DNA of 64,000 bases from Streptomyces daqingensis (GTDB taxonomy: Bacteria; Actinomycetota; Actinomycetes; Streptomycetales; Streptomycetaceae). Positions 16,786 to 27,356 of the stretch are shown one piece after another. The notes under the pieces are model-generated. The model was not told the origin of the DNA, ran no database searches, and worked only from the letters and a program-made list of their open reading frames with translations. The first letter of the stretch is position 1, and every line of letters starts with the position of its first letter. Made by a program: the position numbers and the translations under genes. The stretch covers positions 186,001-250,000 of the forward strand of contig NZ_BMMP01000002.1 in the NCBI RefSeq assembly GCF_014645895.1, written 5' to 3'.

Positions 16786-17967
16786 ATGAAGGCAGTCGTC
16801 TGGCAGGGGAAGCGGGACGTGCAGGTCATGGAGGTGCCCGACCCCACCCTCAAAGAACCGACCGACGCGGTCCTGCGGATCACGTCGAGTGGCCTCTGCG
16901 GCTCGGACCTGCACCTCTACGAGGTCCTGACGCCGCTGATGACGCCCGGCGACATCGTGGGGCACGAGCCGATGGGCATCGTGGAGGAGGTCGGCAGCGA
17001 GGTCACGAACCTCAAGCCCGGCGACAGGGTCGTGGTGCCCTTCCAGATCGCCTGCGGCTCCTGCTTCATGTGCGGACTGGGCCTGCAGACCCAGTGCGAG
17101 ACGACGCAGGTCCGCGACCAGAACATGGGCGCCCCGCTCTTCGGCTACACCAAGCTCTACGGCGCCGTACCGGGAGCCCAGGCCGAGTACCTGCGGGTGC
17201 CGCAGGCGCAGTACGGGCCGGTCAAGGTGCCCGAGGGGCCCGCCGACGACCGCTTCCTGTTCCTGTCCGACGTCCTGCCCACCGCCTGGCAGGCCGTGGA
17301 GTACGCGGACGTCCCGAAGGACGGCACGCTGGCGGTGGTCGGGCTCGGGCCCATCGGCGACATGGCGTGCCGCATCGCGCTGGAGAAGGGCGCCCGCCAG
17401 GTGATCGGCATCGATCTCGTGCCCGAGCGGCTGGCCCGCGTCAGGGCGCGCGGCGCGCAGGTACTCGACGTGACCGAGCACGACGACATCGGCGAGGCCG
17501 TACGGGAGCTGACCTCCGGACGGGGCACCGACGCCGTCATCGACGCCGTGGGCATGGAGGCGCACGGCAACGTCGCCGGGAAGGTGGCGCAGACCGTCGG
17601 CGGCATGCTGCCGGGAAAGCTGGCCGAGAAGGCGATCGCCAAGGCGGGCGTCGACCGGCTCTCCGCCTTCCAGCACTGCATCGACATCGTGCGGCGCGGC
17701 GGGACAATCTCGCTCTCCGGCGTGTACGGCGGCGCCGCGGACCCGCTTCCGATGCTGACCATGTTCGACAAGCAGGTGCAGCTCCGGATGGGCCAGGCCA
17801 ACGTCAAGCGCTGGGTTCCGGAGATCCTTCCGCTGCTGACGGACGAGGACGTGCTGGGCGTCGACGAGTTCGCGACGCACCACCTGCCGCTGTCGCAGGC
17901 CCCCGAGGCGTACGAGATGTTCCAGAAGAAGGCGGACGGCGCCGTGAAGGTGGTCTTCCGGCCGTAA
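16786..17967 (+). CDS. Zinc-dependent alcohol dehydrogenase (MDR family)
   Basis: 393 residues. The catalytic zinc site is C-GSDLH (SSGLCGSDLHLYE) with GHEPMGIVEEVG. A second cysteine cluster, CGSCFMCGLGLQTQC, resembles a structural zinc site with altered spacing. The NAD(P) motif is VVGLGPIGDMA near residue 185. Length and insertions, such as the GGMLPGKLAEKAIAKAGVD segment, match glutathione-independent formaldehyde dehydrogenase-like or sorbitol-type members; the substrate is uncertain. GGAGGT lies eight bases before the ATG at 16786, which excludes the longer frame. It is transcribed away from the FAD-Rieske gene and ends at a hairpin. Confidence 0.92.
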   Translation: MKAVVWQGKRDVQVMEVPDPTLKEPTDAVLRITSSGLCGSDLHLYEVLTPLMTPGDIVGHEPMGIVEEVGSEVTNLKPGDRVVVPFQIACGSCFMCGLGLQTQCETTQVRDQNMGAPLFGYTKLYGAVPGAQAEYLRVPQAQYGPVKVPEGPADDRFLFLSDVLPTAWQAVEYADVPKDGTLAVVGLGPIGDMACRIALEKGARQVIGIDLVPERLARVRARGAQVLDVTEHDDIGEAVRELTSGRGTDAVIDAVGMEAHGNVAGKVAQTVGGMLPGKLAEKAIAKAGVDRLSAFQHCIDIVRRGGTISLSGVYGGAADPLPMLTMFDKQVQLRMGQANVKRWVPEILPLLTDEDVLGVDEFATHHLPLSQAPEAYEMFQKKADGAVKVVFRP

Positions 17968-18024
17968 CCCGTGCCGCGGACGGCGCAGCCGCGCGACACA
18001 GCCGGGCCCGCCGAAGGCGGCGAG

Positions 18025-18056
18025 GAGGGGGACCGGGCTCCGGCCCGTTCCCCCTC
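18025..18056. terminator. Hairpin terminator between convergent genes
   Basis: GAGGGGGACCGGGC (18025-18038) pairs with GCCCGTTCCCCCTC (18043-18056) with one mismatch and a small loop, followed by a C-rich tract. Confidence 0.7.
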
Positions 18057-18133
18057 CCCCGTCCGCCGGGACGGGGGGAGAGGGAGCTCGTTTCGCCGGA
18101 CGTGAGAGGTGGCGTCGACTACCGCCGCATGCC

Positions 18134-18640
18134 TCAGAGTTGACAGTTCGGCGCCGCGTCCGGAGCGGAAGCGCCGGACGGCGTCTCCGCGTTCGCGTCG
18201 AGAACCTCCACGGCTGCGGGCACGAGCACGACTTCCTGCCGGGTCCAGCAGTCCGAACGCTCGGTGGCGACTTCGGCCCCGCACCGGCGGCACACGAGGT
18301 TCGGGCCGTCGCAGCCGTCCAGGCCGCAGCAGCCGTTCCGCCGCCCGCGCAGCGGGGAGAGCCGGGTGCCCCGCACGTCGGCGCGGGCCAGGACGACGCC
18401 GCTCAGCCCCGCCTTCCGCAGGCCCAGCGCCTCTCCCGGAGTACGCCGCCGGACGGCCTGCTCGTCGGCGTCCGCCGGATCGAAGGCGAAGGTGCCGGGA
18501 AGCATCCGCGGCGGGCACTCGTCGCCGTGCAGCTCGTACGGCGCCGGGGCGTCGTCCGCGTCGGGCAGCGGCACCTCCCGTACGGGCGCGGTGAGTTCGG
18601 TGTGGCAGCGGCGGCAGCGGAAGACGACCATGCGCGTCAT
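18134..18640 (-). CDS. Hypothetical zinc-ribbon-like protein
   Basis: 168 residues with two zinc-binding-type cysteine pairs. CRRCHTE is near residue 9. A central cluster NGCCGLDGCDGPNLVCRRCG (about 106-125) is followed by SDCWTRQE. The region between contains proline- and arginine-rich sequence (ADVRGTRLSPLRGRR). This organisation resembles small Streptomyces proteins with no assigned function, possibly binding nucleic acid or metal. It faces the alcohol dehydrogenase gene. The start could be ATG at 18640 or 18631. Confidence 0.75.
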   Translation of the reverse strand: MTRMVVFRCRRCHTELTAPVREVPLPDADDAPAPYELHGDECPPRMLPGTFAFDPADADEQAVRRRTPGEALGLRKAGLSGVVLARADVRGTRLSPLRGRRNGCCGLDGCDGPNLVCRRCGAEVATERSDCWTRQEVVLVPAAVEVLDANAETPSGASAPDAAPNCQL

Positions 18641-18770
18641 TGTCCGGACCGGGCAGGCCGGACGCCTCCAGAATTCCAGGGGCGTGCGGGCCGGGCGTGG
18701 GCCGGGTCCGCTGCCGGACGGGCAGGCCGGCGGGCCCCGCTCCGGGTACCGCCTCCGCGACCGGCCCGCG

Positions 18771-19415
18771 TCACCCCTTGACGTGCAGGATGTCCAGCAC
18801 TTCCCCGTCGGTCAGCTGCGGGAACCGCTCGTACCAGAAGCCGACCGAGCCGAAGGCCGGCGGCACCTCCACGCACACGACCTGGTCGGCGGCGTCCGAC
18901 AGCAGCTCCACCGCCTGCGGGGAGCACACGGGGGCGGCGAGGTACGTACGGGCGGGATGCGCGCGGCGCACGGCCCGCAGGGCGGCACGCGCGGTGGAGC
19001 CCGTGGCGACCCCGTCGTCGACGAGCACCGCCGAGCGGCCCTCCAGCTCCAGCGGCGGCCTGCCGTGCCGGTAGACGTTCTCCCGGCGCCTCAGCTCGGT
19101 CTGCTCCCGCTCGGCGATCGGCCGGAGCTCGTCCTCGGTCAGCCCCAACTGGCCGAGCAGCACCGGGTCGTAGAGCGGCGGCGCGTCGCCCGCGACGGCT
19201 CCCACCCCAAGCTCCGGCTGGAAAGGGGCGCCGATCTTGCGCGCCACGACGACGTCCAGCGGGGCGTTGAGGACCCGGGCGACCTCGTCCGCGACGGGCA
19301 CGCCGCCGCGCGGCAGGGCCAGCACCACGGGGTCGTCCAGCAGCCCTCGCTCCTGTAGATCTGTCAGCTTGCCGGCGAGCGCCCTTCCGGCCTCCCGGCG
19401 GTCGGGGAACTGCAT
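18771..19415 (-). CDS. Phosphoribosyltransferase-domain protein
   Basis: 214 residues of the type I PRTase fold. The PRPP-binding loop is SAVLVDDGVATGSTARAAL near residue 132. An N-terminal PRGGVPVADEVARVLNAPLD and ARKIGAPFQPELGVGAVA match the family often found with erythromycin-esterase or dienelactone-hydrolase domains, here present alone. The substrate is unknown. The ATG at 19415 is followed by the MQFPDRREAG start typical of relatives. It is monocistronic as far as can be seen. Confidence 0.9.
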   Translation of the reverse strand: MQFPDRREAGRALAGKLTDLQERGLLDDPVVLALPRGGVPVADEVARVLNAPLDVVVARKIGAPFQPELGVGAVAGDAPPLYDPVLLGQLGLTEDELRPIAEREQTELRRRENVYRHGRPPLELEGRSAVLVDDGVATGSTARAALRAVRRAHPARTYLAAPVCSPQAVELLSDAADQVVCVEVPPAFGSVGFWYERFPQLTDGEVLDILHVKG

Positions 19416-19712
19416 GGCTGCGCCCTCCTCTGCGCTGACGGCCGCCTCGTGCCGCGGTCGGCGCCCCGTGAGCGGCGCACAGCGGGCGGCTTGTCGAGAG
19501 CGGCCCGCCATGACCGGCGCGGGCCGGCCACGGCCGGGGGTCTCCGCTCCGCGGTACCCGGCAGCCGCGCGCTTACACAGCGGCCCTGGACCGGAAGTTC
19601 CGCTTCCGCCACGGGAATTCCCCCGAATCCGCTCCCGAAGGCGTGCCCTCACCACTACGGTGTGTGGCTGCGGGGATCGTCATAGGGGTTACATGCCGGG
19701 AGGGGCTCCGCG
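19416..19712. other. Intergenic region between divergent genes
   Basis: These 297 bp between the divergent phosphoribosyltransferase and DUF6227 genes hold no coding sequence, repeat or strong hairpin that I can recognise. Both promoters must lie here. Confidence 0.6.
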
Positions 19713-20546
19713 ATGGGCATGGAAGGGCCGACGCCTGCTGTGCACGTGCAAGGCGTCGTACAGGAGATCATGGCGCGCGCCCTGAACCCCTTCGACATAT
19801 CGGACGCGGTACTCGGCCGCCTCGAGGAGGCCGTGGCCTGCCACGTCGCGCTGCACGGCTGGCGGCAGCGGAAATCACCCGCCCCGAGCCTGCACTGCAG
19901 CAGCTACCGCCACGTCTTCCTGCTCCGCGACGGCACCCTGCTCCCGCTGTGGGAGCTCCGCTACGACAGCGAGGACGGCGGCGTCCTGTACGAGGTGTAC
20001 GAGGACCCCGCGTCCCTGGCCCGCTCCGAGCGCCGCGTACACGGGGCGTCCCGTGAGACGCCGGCGGGAGGACGGCAGGCGCGCGGTCCCGGCGGGTTCG
20101 AGACCGGCGAGGGCGACGACGCGTCCGGCGCGTACTCAGGCCCGCCGGACGGGGAAGGCCTCACACGGCCGCTCGACTTCGACCTGCCCGCGGAGTTCCG
20201 GTTCGGCCGCCGCACGTACACCGGGAACGACTCCCCGGACCACGCCCGCCGCCTGCTGCGACGCGCCGCGAACGCCGACAGCCCCGGCGAGGACGTCCGC
20301 CGGCTGCTCTCCACCGCCTGCGGGCACCAGATCCTGCCCGTGCCCAGGCCGCAGGAGCTCGCCCAGGAGTGGGAGCTGTGGTGCTCCCTCTACGAGCACG
20401 CGTTCCTGCTGGCGGACGGCACCGAGTTCAGCCTGTACGAGCTGGAGCACGACCGCACCGAGGACGGCGGGCTCGTCTGCGAGGTCTACCTCGAGGAGAG
20501 CTTCGCCGGCGAGGCCGCCCTCCGCCTCACGCGGGGCGAGAGCTGA
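19713..20546 (+). CDS. DUF6227 family protein
   Basis: 277 residues. Two similar halves flank a low-complexity linker (residues about 108-148). The first half reads ARALNPFDISDAVLGRLEEA and YRHVFLLRDGTLLPLWELRY; the second SADHARRLLRR-like DSPDHARRLLRRAANADSPG and YEHAFLLADGTEFSLYELEH. This internal repeat and the wording match DUF6227 proteins of Streptomyces, whose function is unknown. It is followed 172 bp later by the Rpf-M23 gene on the same strand, with a repeat-rich leader between. Confidence 0.87.
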   Translation: MGMEGPTPAVHVQGVVQEIMARALNPFDISDAVLGRLEEAVACHVALHGWRQRKSPAPSLHCSSYRHVFLLRDGTLLPLWELRYDSEDGGVLYEVYEDPASLARSERRVHGASRETPAGGRQARGPGGFETGEGDDASGAYSGPPDGEGLTRPLDFDLPAEFRFGRRTYTGNDSPDHARRLLRRAANADSPGEDVRRLLSTACGHQILPVPRPQELAQEWELWCSLYEHAFLLADGTEFSLYELEHDRTEDGGLVCEVYLEESFAGEAALRLTRGES

Positions 20547-20621
20547 AGCCGGCCCCTCGCCCGCGGAGCCACGAACCGCCCGCGGCCGGTGCACCTGTGC
20601 CCCTGCCGTGACCCCTTGTGA

Positions 20622-22071
<1,450 letters not shown>

Positions 22072-22110
22072 AGCCGCCGCCGGCTCCGCCGGGGCACTGA
22101 CCGCCCGCCC

Positions 22111-22155
22111 GTCGGCCGCGGCCCCGGCCGGTACGCCGGCGGGGCCGCGGCCGAC
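22111..22155. terminator. Strong bidirectional terminator
   Basis: A perfect 15-bp stem (22111-22125 with 22141-22155) contains an inner GCCGG/CCGGC stem with loop TACG. It lies between the convergent Rpf-M23 and DUF5709 genes. Confidence 0.9.
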
Positions 22156-22225
22156 CGGTTCAGCAGGCGCTCCGTTTCAGCACCCTCCGTCCGAGCAGGC
22201 GGTCCGTCTCCGAGGCCGCCCAGCC

Positions 22226-22726
22226 TCAGCGGTCCTCTTCGGTGTCCAGGTCGACCTGTTCGGGGGCGGAAGGGCGGGGAGCCCTCGGGTCGGGGCCCTC
22301 CGCCGCCTCCTCGACGCCCTCCACGTCCAAGCCGAGCTCCGGCTCGTCGTCCTCCGCTATGTGCATGGCCGTCTCCTCGCCGGAGAGTCCCTGCGCGGGC
22401 GATTCGGTGGAGAAGCTGTCCTGGTTGGCCGGCCGCCACGACAGTGGGTCGTCGCTCAGCTGCCCCGCCGGCTCCTCCCCGGGGCCCTCGGCCGCCTCGT
22501 CGCCGATGTCGGGCTCCTCCTCGGCGAGACGGTCCTCGAGCGGCTCGCCGGCGACCTGCTCGGAGAACGTCGTGCCGTAGCTCTCCACCGCCACGGGCTC
22601 GTCCCCCGGCACCGGCTCGCGCTGCGGATCGTTCGCCAGCTCCGCCTCGGGGGACCCGTCGGCGAGGTCGGGGATCCCCTCGTCTTCCGGTTGCGCCCCC
22701 GGATCGTGGCCTTCATCCTCAGTCAT
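22226..22726 (-). CDS. DUF5709 family acidic protein
   Basis: 166 residues, strongly acidic and probably disordered. The family core reads AVESYGTTFSEQVAGEPLED followed by RLAEEEPDIGDEA, and a later HIAEDDEPELG. DUF5709 proteins are common and uncharacterised in Streptomyces. The ATG at 22726 starts MTEDEGHDPG. The next two genes upstream in this leftward run (DUF6343 and DUF2180) are also small conserved Streptomyces proteins. Confidence 0.85.
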   Translation of the reverse strand: MTEDEGHDPGAQPEDEGIPDLADGSPEAELANDPQREPVPGDEPVAVESYGTTFSEQVAGEPLEDRLAEEEPDIGDEAAEGPGEEPAGQLSDDPLSWRPANQDSFSTESPAQGLSGEETAMHIAEDDEPELGLDVEGVEEAAEGPDPRAPRPSAPEQVDLDTEEDR

Positions 22727-22795
22727 GCCACCCGGCGGTACCCGCGTGGGACCCGCGAAAACGTCGGCTCGGCCCCACGGCACCGCCGCACCTCC

Positions 22796-23302
22796 TCACG
22801 TACTGCGCGGCCCGGTCCCCCGGCCGGGGACACCGGCGCCGGGGCCGTTCCGGCCCGGCGGAGCCTCCCTCTCCTCACGTCTGCGCCGCAGCACCACCAG
22901 CAGGTCCACGACGGAGAACAGGGCGAGGAGCCCGCTCGCGACGGTCAGTACCAGCAGGGAGCCCGTGCTGGGCGCCTCGCCGGTGCCGGTCTCCGCCGTC
23001 CAGTACGCGAACAGGGCTGTGGCGGCGATGAACACGGGCGTGAAGATGCTCGCGAGGACGAGACGGGCGCGCAGCGCGCTGCGCGCGGTGACGGGCTCGG
23101 TGCCCGTACGCGGCAGACGTCCCCCCGCGGCGGCCCGTCGCGCTCCGCGCGCCTCCGGGGCGTGCCCTCCGGGTGGACGGTGCGCGCCGGCGCGCGATGC
23201 CGCGGGGTGCCCGCCGGAGCGCGGTGCGCCGGTGCGCGGCGTGCCGCGCTCATCCGCGCCGTGCGGTGCTTCCGGCCGCTGTCCGGGTCGGCGAAGTGTC
23301 AT
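22796..23302 (-). CDS. DUF6343 family membrane protein
   Basis: 168 residues. The N-terminal 75 are disordered, rich in proline, glycine and arginine. TEPVTARSALRARLVLA then leads into two membrane helices (about 88-107 and 118-140: LLVLTVASGLLALFSVVDLL), ending in basic RRRREEREAPP. The pattern matches DUF6343. The ATG at 23302 follows GAGG. Function is unknown. The disordered extension is longer than in members I recall. Confidence 0.8.
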   Translation of the reverse strand: MTLRRPGQRPEAPHGADERGTPRTGAPRSGGHPAASRAGAHRPPGGHAPEARGARRAAAGGRLPRTGTEPVTARSALRARLVLASIFTPVFIAATALFAYWTAETGTGEAPSTGSLLVLTVASGLLALFSVVDLLVVLRRRREEREAPPGRNGPGAGVPGRGTGPRST

Positions 23303-23462
23303 GGCGTCGCCTCTTCTCGCTCTCGCGCCCGGTCCCTGCTGGGCTCCCCTCTCCAGTGTCCTCCCGCGCCGCGCGGACCCGGCGTCCTGCCGTTTCGGAC
23401 ATGGCCCGGCTCCCGGAATCCGGCTCAGAACGACCCCGGACCGAGGCTCCCGGACTCCGGAC

Positions 23463-23663
23463 TCAGATCTCGGCCTCGTGGCAGATACCGCAGGTGAACC
23501 GGCGGGCGTTCCTGGAGTGGGCGGTGACGCCCGTCCCCGCGGACTCGTGCACGATCTCCGGCGCCACGTGCGCGTGGTCGAGGCACAGCCCCGCACCGCA
23601 CCGCGTGCACACGGCCACCGCGACGGTGGTCCGCTGCCGGCTCAGGCAGTCGTAGCAGTTCAT
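23463..23663 (-). CDS. DUF2180 family Cys/His-rich small protein
   Basis: 66 residues with zinc-knuckle-like pairs: MNCYDCLSR, then CTRCGAGLCLDHAHV and a final CGICHEAEI. The order CxxC...CxxC...CxDHxH...CxxC is the DUF2180 pattern. GGGAGG is placed correctly before the ATG at 23663. It probably binds zinc; function is unknown. Confidence 0.9.
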   Translation of the reverse strand: MNCYDCLSRQRTTVAVAVCTRCGAGLCLDHAHVAPEIVHESAGTGVTAHSRNARRFTCGICHEAEI

Positions 23664-24159
23664 GGTCGCCTCCCGGCCGCCGCTCGTCCCGCGCCCTCAC
23701 TCAGAGGACACGCCGGTTCGCTTTCCGCAGCCGGACGGCGGCCTCCACGGAGCCCGGGTGCCACCCCGGCGCCCCGTGTAACGGCATCCGCAGGCAGCGG
23801 ACGTACGGGGCCGTACGCACGCGTGCTGCGGAATCCGCAGCGGCGGGCCCCCGGAGGGGTTACGGTGCCAGGCACCCGTCCTTCGCGTGGTGCTCCGGCA
23901 GCCGCGCTGGGTCAACGGGAGGAGCCGGCACACCAGTTGGGGTGCGGGGCGGCCGCCGCGGAGTAAGCGGAGCCCAACGTGCGGTCGCAGTGCCCCAGTT
24001 CGCCCACTGCCTACCGGTCCAGTGGAGGCACGGCGGATTTGCCGGGGTGCTATGCCCCGGAAACTACCGCGCAGTCGGACAAGATCCGGTCGCAGAGTTA
24101 CCGATTCCTTCCAACGGCCCGGCCCCTGTCAGTAGCCTCATGACCCGACGGCGAACGCC
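23664..24159. other. 496-bp intergenic region upstream of methyltransferase/GGDEF operon
   Basis: No coding sequence is convincing here. TAGCCT at 24133-24138 is a reasonable -10 element for the downstream DUF574 gene, with a start expected near 24145. The stretch 23930-24120 is less GC-rich than its surroundings and could hold upstream control sites. I see no clear palindrome. Confidence 0.5.
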
Positions 24160-24186
24160 GTGGAGCTGAACGAGCTGGAGACCCAG

Positions 24187-25011
24187 ATGGAACGTCCTGC
24201 CTGGGCCCCGCAGGGCATAGACCTGACGGTGCCGAGCGTGTCGCGCATGTACGACTACTACCTGGGTGGCTCGCACAACTTCGAGGTCGACCGGGAAGCG
24301 GCGCGCCGGGCGATCCAGGCCTGGCCGGGCCTGCCGAAGATCATGCAGGCGAATCGTGCCTTCACGCGGCGTGCCATCGACTTCGCGGTCGGTGAGGGCG
24401 TCACGCAGTTCCTCGACATCGGCTCCGGCATACCCACGTTCGGCAACACCCATGAGGTCGCGCAGAAGGCCCACTCCGGCTCACACGTCGTCTACGTCGA
24501 CAACGACCCGGTGGCGGTGGCCCACAGCCGGGCCGTCCTGGAGGGCAACGACCAAGCGGCCATCGTCTCCGCGGACTTCCGCTCCCCCCAGGACATCCTC
24601 TACAGCGCGGAGACGGAACGGCTGCTGGACTTCGGCAAGCCGGTGGCCCTCATGCTCGTCGCGCTGCTGCACTTCATCGAGGACAAGGACGAACCCGGCA
24701 AGGCCATCGCCGAGATCGCCGACTCGCTCGCACCGGGCAGCCTCCTCGTGGTGAGCCACAGTTCGGCCGACGAGGGCCCGAAGACCGACGGAGGCGCGGG
24801 AGTACGCGACGTGTACAGACGGACGAGCTCACCGCTGATCATGCGGCCCAAAGAGGAGATCAGGCAGTTCTTCGACGGCTTCGAGCTCGTCGAGCCGGGG
24901 CTCGTCACCCTCCCCCGCTGGCGTCCCGACCCGGACACCGAGCCGGCTTCCGATCCGGTGCTCCTGAGCGGTTACGCCGGGGTGGGCCGCAAGGCGGGAA
25001 GCGCCGGGTGA
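24187..25011 (+). CDS. SAM-dependent methyltransferase-like protein, DUF574 family (third copy)
   Basis: 274 residues from ATG 24187 (GGAGA seven bases before). A GTG at 24160 would add nine residues, MELNELETQ, which I recall from relatives, so either start is possible. Motifs are SRMYDYYLGGSHNFEVDR, QFLDIGSGIPTFGNTHEVAQ and VVYVDNDPVAVAHSRAVL. Its stop overlaps the next start as GTGA, so translation is coupled to a cyclic-di-GMP enzyme. That suggests a signalling role for this methyltransferase, which is inference. Confidence 0.93.
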   Translation: MERPAWAPQGIDLTVPSVSRMYDYYLGGSHNFEVDREAARRAIQAWPGLPKIMQANRAFTRRAIDFAVGEGVTQFLDIGSGIPTFGNTHEVAQKAHSGSHVVYVDNDPVAVAHSRAVLEGNDQAAIVSADFRSPQDILYSAETERLLDFGKPVALMLVALLHFIEDKDEPGKAIAEIADSLAPGSLLVVSHSSADEGPKTDGGAGVRDVYRRTSSPLIMRPKEEIRQFFDGFELVEPGLVTLPRWRPDPDTEPASDPVLLSGYAGVGRKAGSAG

Positions 25012-27212
25012 CTGCCGACCCCCACGAGTCCGAAGGGCTCGAGAACGACGGACTACGGCGCTTCGCGACGATCTGGAGCCGCGCGGTCTACCCCGCCACG
25101 CAGACCTCTATGACGCGGGCCGAACTCGGGGATTATCTCCACCCGTTGGCCGTGAAGCTGTGCGACGCGCTGCACGCGTACCCCTTCTCCGCCGCGCCGG
25201 GGCGCGAGGTGGGCGCCGCCCTCGTCGCCGGGCACTGCACGAGCCCCGACGCGCTGCCCCACATCCTCGGCGTCGTGGACTCCTACCTCGTCCTGTACGG
25301 CCGCGACCCGGAGACGAGCGAACTCCCCGTCGACGAGGCACGCGCCCGCTGCTCCCGGCTGCAGCACGCCATCGCCGCCGGCTTCACCGAGGCCCTGCGC
25401 GACCGCACGCTCGCCGAGCAGGAGGCCCTCTCCCGGGCGGCGCTGGCCGCGCAGAGCGCCGTCGAGGAGGCGCTGCACGCGAGCGAGACCCGGTTCCGCG
25501 CGGTCTTCAAGGACGCCACCATCGGCATCAGCATCGCCGACATGGACGGCCGCATCCGCGACGCCAACGGCGCCATCGCCAAGATGTTCAAACGCTCCGA
25601 AGAGGAGATGCGCAGGCGGAACGTCAACGAGTGGGTGCACCCCGACGACGCCCCGGACGTGTGGCGGATGCACCGTCAGCTTGTCCGCGGCGAACGGGAC
25701 CACTTCCGGGTCGAGAAGCCCTTCCACCGGCCCGACGGCACGGTGCTGTGGACCAACCTGACGGTCTCCCTGCTGCGTGACGCCGACGGCGAGCCCCGCT
25801 ACCAGCTCGCCCTGCTGGAGGACATCACCGAACGCAGGCTCCTGCACCTGCGGTTGCGCTACGAGGCCACGCACGACGAGCTGACCGGCCTGCCCAACCG
25901 CACTCTCTTCGCGGAACGCCTGGACCGGCTGCTCTCGGCGAGCAGCGACGTGAAGCGCTTCGGGCTGTGCTACCTGGACATCGACGGCTTCAAGGCGGTC
26001 AACGACAGCCTCGGCCACGCCGTCGGGGACCAGCTGCTGATCGCTGTGGCCGAGCGGCTGCAGTCGTGCACCGCCGGCTCCGGCCACCTCGTGGCCCGTA
26101 TCGGCGGGGACGAGTTCGCGGCCCTGTGCACCGACCCGTCAGGTCCGGAGGACGTCACCGAACTCGCCCGGCAGGTGCTGGCCGCGCTGGCGACGCCCAT
26201 CCGCATAGACGGCCGCGAGCTGTCCGTACGGGCCAGCATCGGCATCGTCGAGGGGCCGAGCGGCGAGCTGCGGCCCGAGGAGGTCATGCGCAGCGCTGAC
26301 ATCACCATGTACCGGGCCAAGGACGCCGGCGGCAGCCGCTACGAACTCGCCGACCCCGACTCCGACGCGCGGGCCATAGACCGCCACAGCCTCACCACCC
26401 GGCTCCCGGCGGCTCTGGAGTGGGACGAGTTCTTCCTCGAGTACCAGCCGCTGATCCGGATGAGCGACGGGCACGTCGAGGGAGCGGAGGCGCTGGTGCG
26501 CTGGAAGCACCCGGTGCACGGCCGTCTGGGGCCGGACCGGTTCATCCCGCTCGCCGAACACACCGGTCTCATCGTTCCGTTGGGCCGGTGGGTGATGGAG
26601 CAGGCCGTCCGGCAGGCCTGCGCGTGGCACGAGGAGCGCGGCAAGGGCGGCGGCAACGGCAAGAAGAAGAACGGCAAGAACGGCGACGCTCTCGCGGAAC
26701 GTCCGCTGCGCGTCAACGTCAACCTCTCGCCCCGCCAGCTGCACCACCCGGATCTGGTCCCGGACACGATCGCCGTGCTGGAGGCGGCCGGGATGCCTCC
26801 GTCGTCCCTGTGCCTGGAGGTCACGGAGAGCGCGCTGATCGGCGCCGACGAGGACGAGCTGAAGCCGCTGCGTCAACTGGCCGAGCTGGGCGTGGAGATC
26901 GCCCTGGACGACTTCGGCACCGGGTACTCCAACCTCGCCAACCTCCGGCGGCTGCCCGCCACGACGCTCAAGCTGGACCGCTCCTTCACGCAGGGGCTCC
27001 AGCAGCACCCCGCGGACCCGGTCGACGTGACGTTCGTCGAGGGCATCGTGACGCTCGCCCACGCGCTGGGGCTGGCCGTCACCGTCGAGGGCGTGGAGAC
27101 GGAGCACCAGGCGGCACAGCTGCGGGACATGGGCTGCGACACCGCCCAGGGCTGGTACTACGCACGTCCGGGCCCGGCCTCCACGTTCGTACAGGGGTTC
27201 GCGGTCACCTGA
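25008..27212 (+). CDS. PAS-GGDEF-EAL cyclic-di-GMP turnover protein
   Basis: 734 residues, no membrane segment. An N-terminal alpha-helical region (1-160) is followed by a PAS/PAC domain (about 160-285), GGDEF (about 288-445) and EAL (about 460-730). The cyclase site RIGGDEFAAL is intact. In the phosphodiesterase the motifs EGAEALVRWKHP, NVNLSPRQL, LEVTESAL and DDFGTGYSNL keep the expected metal ligands, so both activities could be functional. A Gly/Lys/Asn-rich insert (GKGGGNGKKKNGKNGD, about residues 545-560) interrupts the EAL domain. In Streptomyces c-di-GMP governs BldD and sporulation. The start overlaps the methyltransferase stop by four bases. Confidence 0.95.
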   Translation: MTADPHESEGLENDGLRRFATIWSRAVYPATQTSMTRAELGDYLHPLAVKLCDALHAYPFSAAPGREVGAALVAGHCTSPDALPHILGVVDSYLVLYGRDPETSELPVDEARARCSRLQHAIAAGFTEALRDRTLAEQEALSRAALAAQSAVEEALHASETRFRAVFKDATIGISIADMDGRIRDANGAIAKMFKRSEEEMRRRNVNEWVHPDDAPDVWRMHRQLVRGERDHFRVEKPFHRPDGTVLWTNLTVSLLRDADGEPRYQLALLEDITERRLLHLRLRYEATHDELTGLPNRTLFAERLDRLLSASSDVKRFGLCYLDIDGFKAVNDSLGHAVGDQLLIAVAERLQSCTAGSGHLVARIGGDEFAALCTDPSGPEDVTELARQVLAALATPIRIDGRELSVRASIGIVEGPSGELRPEEVMRSADITMYRAKDAGGSRYELADPDSDARAIDRHSLTTRLPAALEWDEFFLEYQPLIRMSDGHVEGAEALVRWKHPVHGRLGPDRFIPLAEHTGLIVPLGRWVMEQAVRQACAWHEERGKGGGNGKKKNGKNGDALAERPLRVNVNLSPRQLHHPDLVPDTIAVLEAAGMPPSSLCLEVTESALIGADEDELKPLRQLAELGVEIALDDFGTGYSNLANLRRLPATTLKLDRSFTQGLQQHPADPVDVTFVEGIVTLAHALGLAVTVEGVETEHQAAQLRDMGCDTAQGWYYARPGPASTFVQGFAVT

Positions 27213-27356
27213 GCCCCTCGCCGGTGTCGTACGGGCCGGGACGGGTGTCATTTCCGGCGCCGGAACTGCCCCCGGAACCGGAACCGGAACCGGACAGTCG
27301 TGGACGTGCGTCGTCCCTAATGGTGATCATCGAGGAGGCCGGGCTTCGCCGCGCGC

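Noticed and set aside
27274..27292. GAACCG triplicate as a regulatory repeat
   Set aside because: It is a short simple repeat just after a gene end, with no further structure.
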